Shown piece by piece: positions 1 to 6,862 of a stretch of 8,092 nucleotides of DNA (its first letter is position 1; each line of letters begins with the position of its first letter). Location of the stretch: contig JAAZLQ010000159.1 of the NCBI GenBank assembly GCA_012799255.1, forward strand, positions 1 to 8,092, written 5' to 3'. Below the pieces are notes generated by a model. That model was not told where the DNA came from. It searched no databases and worked only from the letters and a program-made list of their open reading frames with translations. This DNA comes from Bacillota bacterium (GTDB lineage: Bacteria; Bacillota_G; Limnochordia; DTU010). Position numbers and translations under genes: made by a program.

Positions 1-146
1 ATCTCTAATTTTGTTAAAGCATTTTCCTCAATCGAAAATTCCGGTACGACTCCGTCAGTTTCGAAATCGCCAAGTACGGTTTGCGAAAAGACGACAAACG
101 GTAAGAATAGGACTATGAACGTAAATATGATTTTTTTTTGATTCAT
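1..146 (-). CDS. N-terminus of a secreted protein (3' end outside window)
   Basis: The ATG at 146-144 opens a frame that stays open for 48 codons to the left edge. It encodes MNQKKIIFTFIVLFLPFVVF followed by SQ, a strong type I signal peptide with the F-S-Q cleavage region common in Bacteroidota. No Cys follows, so it is secreted or periplasmic and not a lipoprotein. The mature start TVLGDFETDGVVPEFSIEENALTKLE contains 'GDFETDG', which resembles the opening strand of beta-sandwich, carbohydrate-binding-like modules at the N-termini of Bacteroidota secreted proteins; this is a weak inference from 26 residues. It starts 20 bp after the small lipoprotein's stop, in the same operon, where a polysaccharide-degrading enzyme or binding protein is often found. 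Codons 3-6 contain a run of nine A (131-139 on the plus strand, as T). Product and length are unknown. Confidence 0.75.
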   Translation of the reverse strand, partial: MNQKKIIFTFIVLFLPFVVFSQTVLGDFETDGVVPEFSIEENALTKLE

Positions 147-166
147 ATTTTCCGATTTTTAATTGA

Positions 167-613
167 CTATTCTACTTTTATATAAATGGGGATATTCCTT
201 ACATTCATATTGATGTCCGTAGCCTCCAGAATTAGTTTATGATATTGTTGCACAATGGTTATTTTACTACCGTCGTTTCTGATCAATTCTTCATTCCATT
301 GTTTTTCCGCGTCATCGGGAACTGTTATGGACGTTTCAAAAACGTAAGATTTCGGGTTTCCCGATTCATCCAATGTGATGGATTCAAACAAAAACCAATT
401 TCCATATGAAAAAACGAGTTTTTTTAAACCGGCATTGTCTGTTACTTCTACTTTCAGTTCCACTGTTTGCCCTGCCTGAACCAATAAAGAGTCGGTAAGT
501 ACCTTATAGGTTGGTACTTCATGGTCGAATCCCATGCTGATCTCTTCAGAGGTTTCGCAGGCATGGAAAACCACCATGAAGGCAGTTATGATAACGATTA
601 ATAATTTTCTCAT
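167..613 (-). CDS. Small lipoprotein of unrecognised family with Ig-like sequence pattern
   Basis: A 148-residue protein that I cannot place in a named family with certainty. Residues 1-18 form a hydrophobic signal with an Arg-Lys start, ending FHAC; the likely lipidated Cys19 is followed by ETSEE, an acidic tail that suggests export to the cell surface. The FHA residues before the Cys are not a strict lipobox, though Bacteroidota lipoproteins are often loose here. The mature part reads as a single beta-sandwich: VQAGQTVELKVEVTDNAGLKKLVF (45-68), YVFETSITVP (90-99), then KLILEATDINMNVRNIPIYIKVE (126-148). The spaced 'TDN-G-L' and 'ATD--N-N' motifs are those of bacterial Ig/cadherin-like domains; DUF4625-type lipoproteins are one possible match, unverified. 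It follows the SusD-like gene by 31 bp, the position often used for surface glycan-binding proteins, but it is much smaller than usual SusE/SusF-like proteins. Role as an accessory surface binding protein is inferred from position only. Confidence 0.85.
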   Translation of the reverse strand: MRKLLIVIITAFMVVFHACETSEEISMGFDHEVPTYKVLTDSLLVQAGQTVELKVEVTDNAGLKKLVFSYGNWFLFESITLDESGNPKSYVFETSITVPDDAEKQWNEELIRNDGSKITIVQQYHKLILEATDINMNVRNIPIYIKVE

Positions 614-644
614 ATCTTCAATTTTTATCTATGGATTAATACAT

Positions 645-2303
645 TTATTCCCAACCGGGGTTTTGCTCCAATGTGACACCCTTACTCTTATATTTCAGAA
701 TTTCGGTTCGGGGGATGGGATACCAATAAAATTTAGGGTCGAAAGAGCGTTTGGCTGCAGTGAATCGGGTGTAGGTAAACGTGTCGTCTGCTTTTTCGAT
801 TTGCATTCCTTGAATATCCTGGTTTAAAACCACTTCAGCATCTTTCCAACGTCTCAGGTCCCAGAAACGATGTTCTTCGAATGCCAGTTCAACTTGTCTT
901 TCTCTTTTGATATAATCACGCATTTCTTCTTTAGTTTGAATGTATTCACTAGTGTTTCTGAAAGGGCGTAGGCCTGCACGACTGCGAATAAGATTTATCA
1001 GGTCATGTACGGTTTTGTCCGGAGCGTCCAATATCTCGTTTCTTGCCTCCGCATAATTGAGCAGCACTTCGGCATACCTGAAGAAAATCCAGGGGCGACG
1101 TGCAGTTTCATTCTTTTCCAGGTTGATGGCTGGGGTTACAAACTTTCTCATGTAATATCCCGTTTTGGTCGCTGTGGAAGTGGCAAACAGGCCGTCTTTA
1201 CCTCCCACAAACGTTTCAACGGGAACGTCCTTGAAATTCGCATTATTGTGCAGAATCGTTGCATAAAATCTATTTTCACGCTTGGTATAAGGATCATTGG
1301 CATCATATCCGTTCATCTCATTCTTGTAGGAAGTACCGCTCATAACAAATGCATCCACCAAATTTTGTGAAGGGTTGGTATAACCACTTCCCTGGTAACT
1401 GATAGGGAAATTGGCACTTTCAATATCGTTGCGATTGGTGGCCCTGGACGCAAATATGATTTCGTTGTTATAAGGTGTTGTGAAAATACCGGAGAAAGAA
1501 GATTCCAGGCCAATCCCCAACTGTGAGCGATTATCATAAAGTTCTTTGGCAGCCGATTCCGCCTTACTCCATAGTTCTAAGTCATTGTCAGGATTGTTCA
1601 ATGGACTGGCGGCGTACAGGTACAGCCTGGCTTTTAAAGCCATGGGTGCGGCTTTACCGGGCCTTCCTTTTTGAGCATCATCGGTAATCCTGTTAGGGAG
1701 TAGATTAGCAGCTGAGTCACAATCGGCAGCAATTAGTTCTACAGCGGCATGAAAATCAATTTGTTTTAAGGCGTATATTTCATCTTCATCAAAAGGATCT
1801 ATCACTTTATCAACGTATATAATTTTTTGATAGCGTTTGAGTAATTCGAAATGATAAAATGCACGTAAAAACAGTGCTTGTCCCTTGTAATTCGGTCGCT
1901 CTGCTTCGGGTATGCTGTTGTATTCAACTATCAACCCGTCCAATTCTTTCAGAAAAATATTGCACTTGCGAATACCTGTGTACATATTGCTCCACACATC
2001 ATCAGGATTGTAAGAAGCGGATATTGAATTGCTGTTGAACAGACGGATGGGTGAGCCGGCATCCGAATGTTCCGCTTCGTCGCAAGCCGATGCCATCATG
2101 GCCGATCCTAAGCGGTTAAATCCATCGGGTAATAATGTGTAAGCATTATTTAAAAAACCGGGAGCTAAATGTGGGTCCTGGAATATCTGTTCGTATGTTA
2201 AATTGGTGTCTGTTCTTAAATCTTTGTCTAAAAAGTCTGTACAGGAAACACCAAGCGCTACAGACGTTAAGAAGATAATCGTATATAATATATTTTTTTT
2301 CAT
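645..2303 (-). CDS. SusD/RagB-family surface lipoprotein (partner of the short SusC)
   Basis: A 552-residue SusD-like binding lipoprotein, predicted to cap the short SusC encoded 11 bp upstream. The signal peptide ends LGVSC, giving a lipidated Cys21 followed by TDFLDKD, a classic SusD N-terminus. Family blocks are: GQALFLRAFYHFELLKRYQ (141-159), APMALKARLYLYAASPLNNP (219-238), GYYMRKFVTP (382-391), IFFRYAEVLLNYAEARNEIL (406-425), LIRSRAGLRPF (438-448), KRERQVELAFEEHRFWDLRRWKDAE (466-490), WYPIPRTEI (527-535) and the C-terminus LEQNPGWE. It shares this skeleton with the other SusD-like protein in the window but most other positions differ, so the two are divergent paralogues. The start is well fixed because the SusC stop lies just upstream. 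The reading frame begins with an 8-A run (codons 2-4), a common Met-Lys-Lys start. The ligand is not deducible. Confidence 0.97.
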   Translation of the reverse strand: MKKNILYTIIFLTSVALGVSCTDFLDKDLRTDTNLTYEQIFQDPHLAPGFLNNAYTLLPDGFNRLGSAMMASACDEAEHSDAGSPIRLFNSNSISASYNPDDVWSNMYTGIRKCNIFLKELDGLIVEYNSIPEAERPNYKGQALFLRAFYHFELLKRYQKIIYVDKVIDPFDEDEIYALKQIDFHAAVELIAADCDSAANLLPNRITDDAQKGRPGKAAPMALKARLYLYAASPLNNPDNDLELWSKAESAAKELYDNRSQLGIGLESSFSGIFTTPYNNEIIFASRATNRNDIESANFPISYQGSGYTNPSQNLVDAFVMSGTSYKNEMNGYDANDPYTKRENRFYATILHNNANFKDVPVETFVGGKDGLFATSTATKTGYYMRKFVTPAINLEKNETARRPWIFFRYAEVLLNYAEARNEILDAPDKTVHDLINLIRSRAGLRPFRNTSEYIQTKEEMRDYIKRERQVELAFEEHRFWDLRRWKDAEVVLNQDIQGMQIEKADDTFTYTRFTAAKRSFDPKFYWYPIPRTEILKYKSKGVTLEQNPGWE

Positions 2304-2314
2304 TGCTGTCGATT

Positions 2315-5119
2315 TTAAAATTTAACATTTAAACCGATATTATAAACTCTCGTTTCCGGGTAGGTTGTCACGCCAGCATCCGGGAACTCAGCACTCAGAT
2401 TGAACTTTTTCAATGCATCGTAGGATAATAAATTGAATCCGTTTGCAAAAATGCGTAAGTTACTTGCACGTATTTTCTGTGTGATGCGGGTGGGGAAGTT
2501 ATACCCTATCTCTACATTTTGAATACGCAGGAAGTTACCGCTGAACATCCACACGTCAGAGAGTTGATTGTTGTGATTGTTCGATTCGGTTGTCAGGCGC
2601 GGGTACAGTGCTGTGGATTCGTTTACGCCTTGTTGCCAGGTGTCGTACACGGTTGCAGTCACTTTGTTGTTGTTTTGCATCCCGCGCAACACGTTGTTGG
2701 TTACAAAAATGGAACGATTGGCTATTCCCGTCAATGCAATATTGAAGTCGAAGTTATAAACATCACATCCCAGCAACAAACCATAGTTCCATTCCGGAAT
2801 GGAAGGTTTTCCAAGAGGTACCCTGTCGTCGTCGTTAATAAAATTATCTTTGTTTTGGTCTATGTATTTCAAATCACCGGGTTTTACAACGCCGTAGGTT
2901 GATACCGGCCAGGCATCTATTTCATCCTGATTGGCAAAGAATCCGTCTGTTTGCAGTCCCCATTGTTGTGTTACGGAACGCCCTATCATCGAGAGCCAGG
3001 GCTCTAAATTTTGTACCTCATCCGTGTAGGTAATCTTGTTGTTTGCATAAGAAACATGAGCCTGTACAAAGTATTTAAACTGACCTGCCTGTTTGCTGTG
3101 CGTAACGGATGCTTCAAAACCTTGATTCAGCACTGAACCTATATTTTCGTACGGCAATTCCTGTCCGACGATTCCGGGCAGGGTGCTGCTGCGCGTAGTA
3201 ATGATCCTTGTTCTGTCGTTGCTGAACACATCCACACTGATGTCCAATGCACGGTTCAACAGTTCCAGATCGAGACCTATGTTGGCATTGAGGGATTGTT
3301 CGGCCCCAATCCACGGATTACCGATTCTTCCTTCGTAGGAACCGTCAGAACCTGCATAACCGGTTCCGAAGGTATATCCGCCTCCGGAGGTGAATATTGA
3401 TTCATAAGGAAATCTGCCTATGCCCAGGTCCGCATTGCCTACCAGGCCGTAGGACCCCCGCAACTTTAAAAAGTCCAGTAATTTGCTGTTTTTTAAGAAA
3501 CCTTCATTGGAAATAACCCAGGCCAGGGAGCCTACGGGATAGAAATGGAAGCGGTTTCCGGGTGCAAAATTTTCAGATCCGCTGTACGACCATCCAAATT
3601 CTGCAATGTATCTGTTGTCGAATCCGTAAGTTATTCTTCCGAAGACATCCTGCGTGTTGTAATCCACATTATTTCCGGATACATTTCTTCGGGACATGTC
3701 GAATTTGGCATCTATGGCCAGATCGTGTTTGTCAAAACTGTTTTTGTAACTCAAGCCTCCAAATCCGGTGAGCAGGAGATAATAATCACTGCTCCAGGTG
3801 CTGAAGTTCATGCTTATCTCGGAATCTTCTCCAAATTTGGTATAAGTACCGTCTAAATTTTCCTGATATACGGCAAATGTTCTGCTTTTACCCCTATCGT
3901 AATTTTTATAGGTGTCGAAGGCAAACATGGCATCTATGGCCAAACCTTTTATCAGGAAATCCAATTTTTGAGTCAGATTTAAATTCCCCTGCAGATAACG
4001 ATTCACATAGTTACCATAGCCGGTTTTTGCTATCAGTCCATACGGATTGTTTTTATAAATTGAAGTTCCGGCGATGGATCCATCCCTGTTTTTGATGGGC
4101 ATGGTAGAAGGTGTTTGTGATAAAGCACCGAAAATTGCAGCGGAGGACGTTGCAGGTGCCACTTTGGTTTCCACTCTTCCTGCCAGGTCCAGTGAAACAG
4201 TCAAATACTTGTTGATGTTCACGTCTACATTTGAGCGCACATTATACCGTGAATAGTCATAATTGGTCGAATAAGCACTGTTTTCATTGCCAAATTTAAA
4301 AAGTCCCTGCTGGTTGGTATAACCCAACAGTACGAAATATCGGGCTGTTTCAGATCCTCCGGCAATGGACAATTTATAGATTTGCTGCGGAGCCAGATTT
4401 TTGAGGAATTCACCGTACCAGTCCGTATTGGGATAAAGAAACGGATCACCGGTGCCGTTGTAATTGTCCGGATTGTAGCGAGGGTCAGTTGGAATGGTCA
4501 AAGCCTCATTGTTCAAGGCGATATTTCTGTATTTTACATATTCGTAGGAATTTAAGTATTGCGGCAGGCGCGTGGGTTGTTGCATTCCTGCCTGCGCCTT
4601 GAATGTGATTTCGGGTTTACCCACAAAACCTCTTTTTGTCACTACGTTGATCACCCCGTTAGCAGCACGCATCCCGTAAGCTACCGTGGAAGCGGCATCT
4701 TTCAGAACCGTCAGGGATTGTATTTCCTCCGGGTCCAGTTGAGAGATGTCTCTTTCCACATTATCTACCATAAACAAAGGGCTTGTGCCTGCACCGAAAG
4801 TGCCGATACCTCTCACAAAGAAATCCGAACCGGTCCAACCGGGTTCACTTCCGGTCACCCTGAGGGATGTCAGGCCCGGCAATTTACCCGGAATGGCATC
4901 ATTGAGAATGGAGACGGGAACCTTGGATAATTCATCACCGCCAATGGTCGATATTGCAGCGGTCAGTTCCGTCCTGGTACGCGTTCCGTAAGCCACATCA
5001 TATACTTTGCCTTGGCAGATGCTGTCATTTTCCTGAGCGTTAGCCGACTGTAAAACGAGCGATCCTATCAGAGCAGCCGTACCCAATAATAAAACCTTGT
5101 GATATATTGTTTTAAACAT
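2315..5119 (-). CDS. SusC/RagA-family TonB-dependent outer-membrane transporter, short form lacking the N-terminal domain
   Basis: A complete 934-residue SusC-like transporter. A signal peptide (about 1-28, ending SANA) is followed within about ten residues by GKVYDVAYGTRTRTELTAAI (37-56), the segment that in SusC proteins holds the TonB-box-like stretch and 'GYGT' motif just before the plug. The plug follows: IPGKLPGLTSLRVTGSEPG (76-94), DFFVRGIGTF (99-108), PLFMVDNVE (114-122) and the block TVLKDAASTVAYGMRAANGVINVVTKRG (137-164). The rest is a beta-barrel with the loop GDLKYIDQNKDNFINDDD (748-765, DxNxD type) and a terminal strand ending YNIGLNVKF. Most SusC proteins exceed 1000 residues because they carry a carboxypeptidase-regulatory-like domain before the plug; here it is absent. 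An in-frame TAA at 5140-5138, seven codons upstream of the ATG with no other start between, rules out a longer N-terminus without a frameshift. The plug and barrel look intact, so this appears to be a genuine short form, not a pseudogene. It is followed after 11 bp by its SusD partner. The substrate is unknown. Confidence 0.97.
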   Translation of the reverse strand: MFKTIYHKVLLLGTAALIGSLVLQSANAQENDSICQGKVYDVAYGTRTRTELTAAISTIGGDELSKVPVSILNDAIPGKLPGLTSLRVTGSEPGWTGSDFFVRGIGTFGAGTSPLFMVDNVERDISQLDPEEIQSLTVLKDAASTVAYGMRAANGVINVVTKRGFVGKPEITFKAQAGMQQPTRLPQYLNSYEYVKYRNIALNNEALTIPTDPRYNPDNYNGTGDPFLYPNTDWYGEFLKNLAPQQIYKLSIAGGSETARYFVLLGYTNQQGLFKFGNENSAYSTNYDYSRYNVRSNVDVNINKYLTVSLDLAGRVETKVAPATSSAAIFGALSQTPSTMPIKNRDGSIAGTSIYKNNPYGLIAKTGYGNYVNRYLQGNLNLTQKLDFLIKGLAIDAMFAFDTYKNYDRGKSRTFAVYQENLDGTYTKFGEDSEISMNFSTWSSDYYLLLTGFGGLSYKNSFDKHDLAIDAKFDMSRRNVSGNNVDYNTQDVFGRITYGFDNRYIAEFGWSYSGSENFAPGNRFHFYPVGSLAWVISNEGFLKNSKLLDFLKLRGSYGLVGNADLGIGRFPYESIFTSGGGYTFGTGYAGSDGSYEGRIGNPWIGAEQSLNANIGLDLELLNRALDISVDVFSNDRTRIITTRSSTLPGIVGQELPYENIGSVLNQGFEASVTHSKQAGQFKYFVQAHVSYANNKITYTDEVQNLEPWLSMIGRSVTQQWGLQTDGFFANQDEIDAWPVSTYGVVKPGDLKYIDQNKDNFINDDDRVPLGKPSIPEWNYGLLLGCDVYNFDFNIALTGIANRSIFVTNNVLRGMQNNNKVTATVYDTWQQGVNESTALYPRLTTESNNHNNQLSDVWMFSGNFLRIQNVEIGYNFPTRITQKIRASNLRIFANGFNLLSYDALKKFNLSAEFPDAGVTTYPETRVYNIGLNVKF

Positions 5120-5156
5120 ATTGTTGTATTTAGCGTGTTAATGTAACGTATTAATG

Positions 5157-5168
5157 ATTATGCATAAT
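5157..5168. other. 12-bp perfect palindrome at the susD-susC intergenic junction
   Basis: ATTATGCATAAT is its own reverse complement. It overlaps the last base of the susD-like stop codon (5170-5168) and extends into the 48-bp gap before the second susC-like gene, the longest gap in the window. As RNA it could form only a very weak A/U stem, so a terminator is unlikely. It could be a protein-binding dyad or chance in A/T-rich sequence. No function is assigned. Confidence 0.3.
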
Positions 5169-6856
5169 TACCATCCCGGATTTTGTTGATAAAGCAGGTT
5201 TTTACGCATTTCACCTGTTGGAATGGGGTATAAGTCCATATAACTTCTGTATACCCGGTTGTAAAATGGTTTTTTGTTGAACACCAGGTTTCCACCATCT
5301 TTGGTGATTTCCATTTCATACATGGCACCGCCAAACCATTCAACTGCTTTTTTCCATCTGCGGGCATCCCACCAACGGTGTTCTTCAAAGGACAACTCTA
5401 TGGCTCTTTCATTCCGGATGCGTTCACGCATTTGTTCTTTGTTCAGGCCGGCCGGCAAGTTAACCACACCCGATCGTGAGCGTACGGCATTGACGGCATC
5501 ATAGACATCTTGCGAAGGAGAAGACAGAACTTCATTCAATGCTTCTGCATAATTCAGATACATTTCTGCCAGGCGGAAATAAATCCAATTGTGATAAGCA
5601 GTATTGGTTGTTTGGTATTTAACGCCTTCCGGTAAGTATTTTCTCACATAATATCCGGTGCGGGTATATTCTTTTGTTTTGCGATGCGTACCGCTCAGGT
5701 CGGCATTGGGATTATACGTCAAATCCAATGTTTCTCCCTGCCAGGAAGAACCGTGATACAATACTATTTTGTAGAATCTCGGATCCCGGTTGGCATACGG
5801 ATCTTGCGGATTGTAACCGGAACCTTCTTCATCAATCAACTTACCGTTTGACATTTCAAAAAGGTCAACGAAGTTTTGCGTAGGTGCAACAGCGCCATCA
5901 CCGCCCAGGTTGCCACCTTTGGGTGCCCACACCTGAATTTCACTTGAGCTGAAACCCACCGGACCTGCATGACGGTAGAATATTATTTCTTTGTTGCCGG
6001 CTTCCCGTCTGGTAAAGAAGAGCTGTTCGTAATCGGCGGCTCCGTTTCCCGTATCGTACAGTTTATATATGTTTTCACCACCTTCTTTTAAGTCAATCAC
6101 GCTTTTGGCGGCATCTGCAGCTTGTTGCCACAGGTCTTCCTTCATTTCGTTTTTCCAAAGGGGACTGGCAGCAAACAGCAATACTCTTGACTTTAGAGCC
6201 ATGGCGGCACCTTTGGTGGCACGACCATATTCCGTCTCAGTAAGGGATACAGGCAACAAGTCAATGGCACGCTCCAGGTCGGCAAGGATAAAATCCACAC
6301 ATTCTTTGTAAGAGTTGCGGGCATAATTCATATTCTCACCCGGCATGATGATCCTGCTTTCATCCATGATGGGCATTCCGCCGAAACGTTTGACGATCTC
6401 GTTGAAATAGAACGCCCTGAGGAAGTGTACCTCTCCCAACATCTGATTCTTTTTGTTTTCAGATGGAAATGGTATGATATCCACTTTGGTTAAAAAAGTA
6501 TTGGCTTTTCGGATACCGCCGTAATAATTCGAGAGATTAGCATCTATGCCATCGTATATACCCATGTTAAAGTTTTGCGTACCGTGATAGCCCATTGGAG
6601 AATCGGCTTCATCGGAGGCGGAAGCCAGGGGAACGGGCTGATAGTCGCCTACGGCGTTAAAGCGCGACTGCAAGTTTCCGTAAATATCATTGTGATAGCG
6701 CTCTGCATTGGCAAAAATCGTAAATACGGTTTCGTCATCCAAAGGTAATTCGGGTGCGCGATCGAGATAATCATCGCAGGAGAGCATGGCAAAACCCGTC
6801 AGCAACGTGAAAGTTGCATACTTGATTGTATTATATATTGTTTTCATCATCATCAT
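5168..6856 (-). CDS. SusD/RagB-family surface lipoprotein (partner of the upstream SusC)
   Basis: A 562-residue SusD-like nutrient-binding lipoprotein, expected to sit as a lid on the SusC barrel encoded just upstream. The signal peptide (about 1-26) ends MLSC, giving a lipidated Cys27 followed by DDYLD, an acidic stretch typical of surface-exported Bacteroidota lipoproteins. Family blocks in order are: EVHFLRAFYFNEIVKRFGG (142-160), GAAMALKSRVLLFAASPLW (216-234) of the TPR-like N-terminal half, GYYVRKYLP (401-409), IYFRLAEMYLNYAEALNEVL (425-444), VRSRSG (458-463), RNERAIELSFEEHRWWDARRWK (481-502) and the C-terminus LLYQQNPGW. The length fits the family. The coding region opens with four consecutive ATG codons (6856-6845), so the exact start is uncertain by up to three residues; the first is used here. 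The SusC stop is 6 bp upstream, implying co-translation. The stop codon overlaps a 12-bp palindrome. The ligand cannot be inferred from the sequence. Confidence 0.97.
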   Translation of the reverse strand: MMMMKTIYNTIKYATFTLLTGFAMLSCDDYLDRAPELPLDDETVFTIFANAERYHNDIYGNLQSRFNAVGDYQPVPLASASDEADSPMGYHGTQNFNMGIYDGIDANLSNYYGGIRKANTFLTKVDIIPFPSENKKNQMLGEVHFLRAFYFNEIVKRFGGMPIMDESRIIMPGENMNYARNSYKECVDFILADLERAIDLLPVSLTETEYGRATKGAAMALKSRVLLFAASPLWKNEMKEDLWQQAADAAKSVIDLKEGGENIYKLYDTGNGAADYEQLFFTRREAGNKEIIFYRHAGPVGFSSSEIQVWAPKGGNLGGDGAVAPTQNFVDLFEMSNGKLIDEEGSGYNPQDPYANRDPRFYKIVLYHGSSWQGETLDLTYNPNADLSGTHRKTKEYTRTGYYVRKYLPEGVKYQTTNTAYHNWIYFRLAEMYLNYAEALNEVLSSPSQDVYDAVNAVRSRSGVVNLPAGLNKEQMRERIRNERAIELSFEEHRWWDARRWKKAVEWFGGAMYEMEITKDGGNLVFNKKPFYNRVYRSYMDLYPIPTGEMRKNLLYQQNPGW

Positions 6857-6862
6857 GCAATT

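Noticed and set aside
534..827. Plus-strand open frame of 97 codons crossing the lipoprotein/SusD junction
   Set aside because: It lies antisense to two convincing genes and its translation shows no recognisable domain; its hydrophobic stretch mirrors the A/T-rich junction.
1005..1370. Plus-strand open frame of 121 codons inside the second SusD gene
   Set aside because: Antisense shadow of a well-supported SusD coding region; Cys/Ile/Arg-rich translation with no domain pattern.
2304..2321. ATTTTAAAAT palindrome at the short SusC stop codon as a terminator or site
   Set aside because: It is largely explained by the conserved terminal Phe codon plus TAA stop, has no G/C stem, and the partner SusD gene starts 11 bp later. 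A similar TTTTAAAAT occurs at the other SusC stop.
2519..2902. Plus-strand open frame of 127 codons inside the short SusC gene
   Set aside because: Antisense shadow; the opposite strand carries conserved SusC barrel sequence including the GDLKYIDQN loop.
4559..4991. Overlapping plus-strand open frames of 123 and 81 codons opposite the SusC plug
   Set aside because: The minus strand here encodes the highly conserved plug motifs, so these frames are incidental.
2315..5119. Short SusC as a truncated pseudogene
   Set aside because: It has an intact signal peptide, plug, full barrel and terminal Phe, with no internal stop or frameshift; the missing part is one separable N-terminal domain.
5120..5167. 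Bacteroidota-type promoter (-33 TTTG, -7 TAnnTTTG) before the short SusC gene
   Set aside because: Only a partial match (TACGTTAC) is visible and there is no TTTG at the right spacing, so no promoter is annotated.
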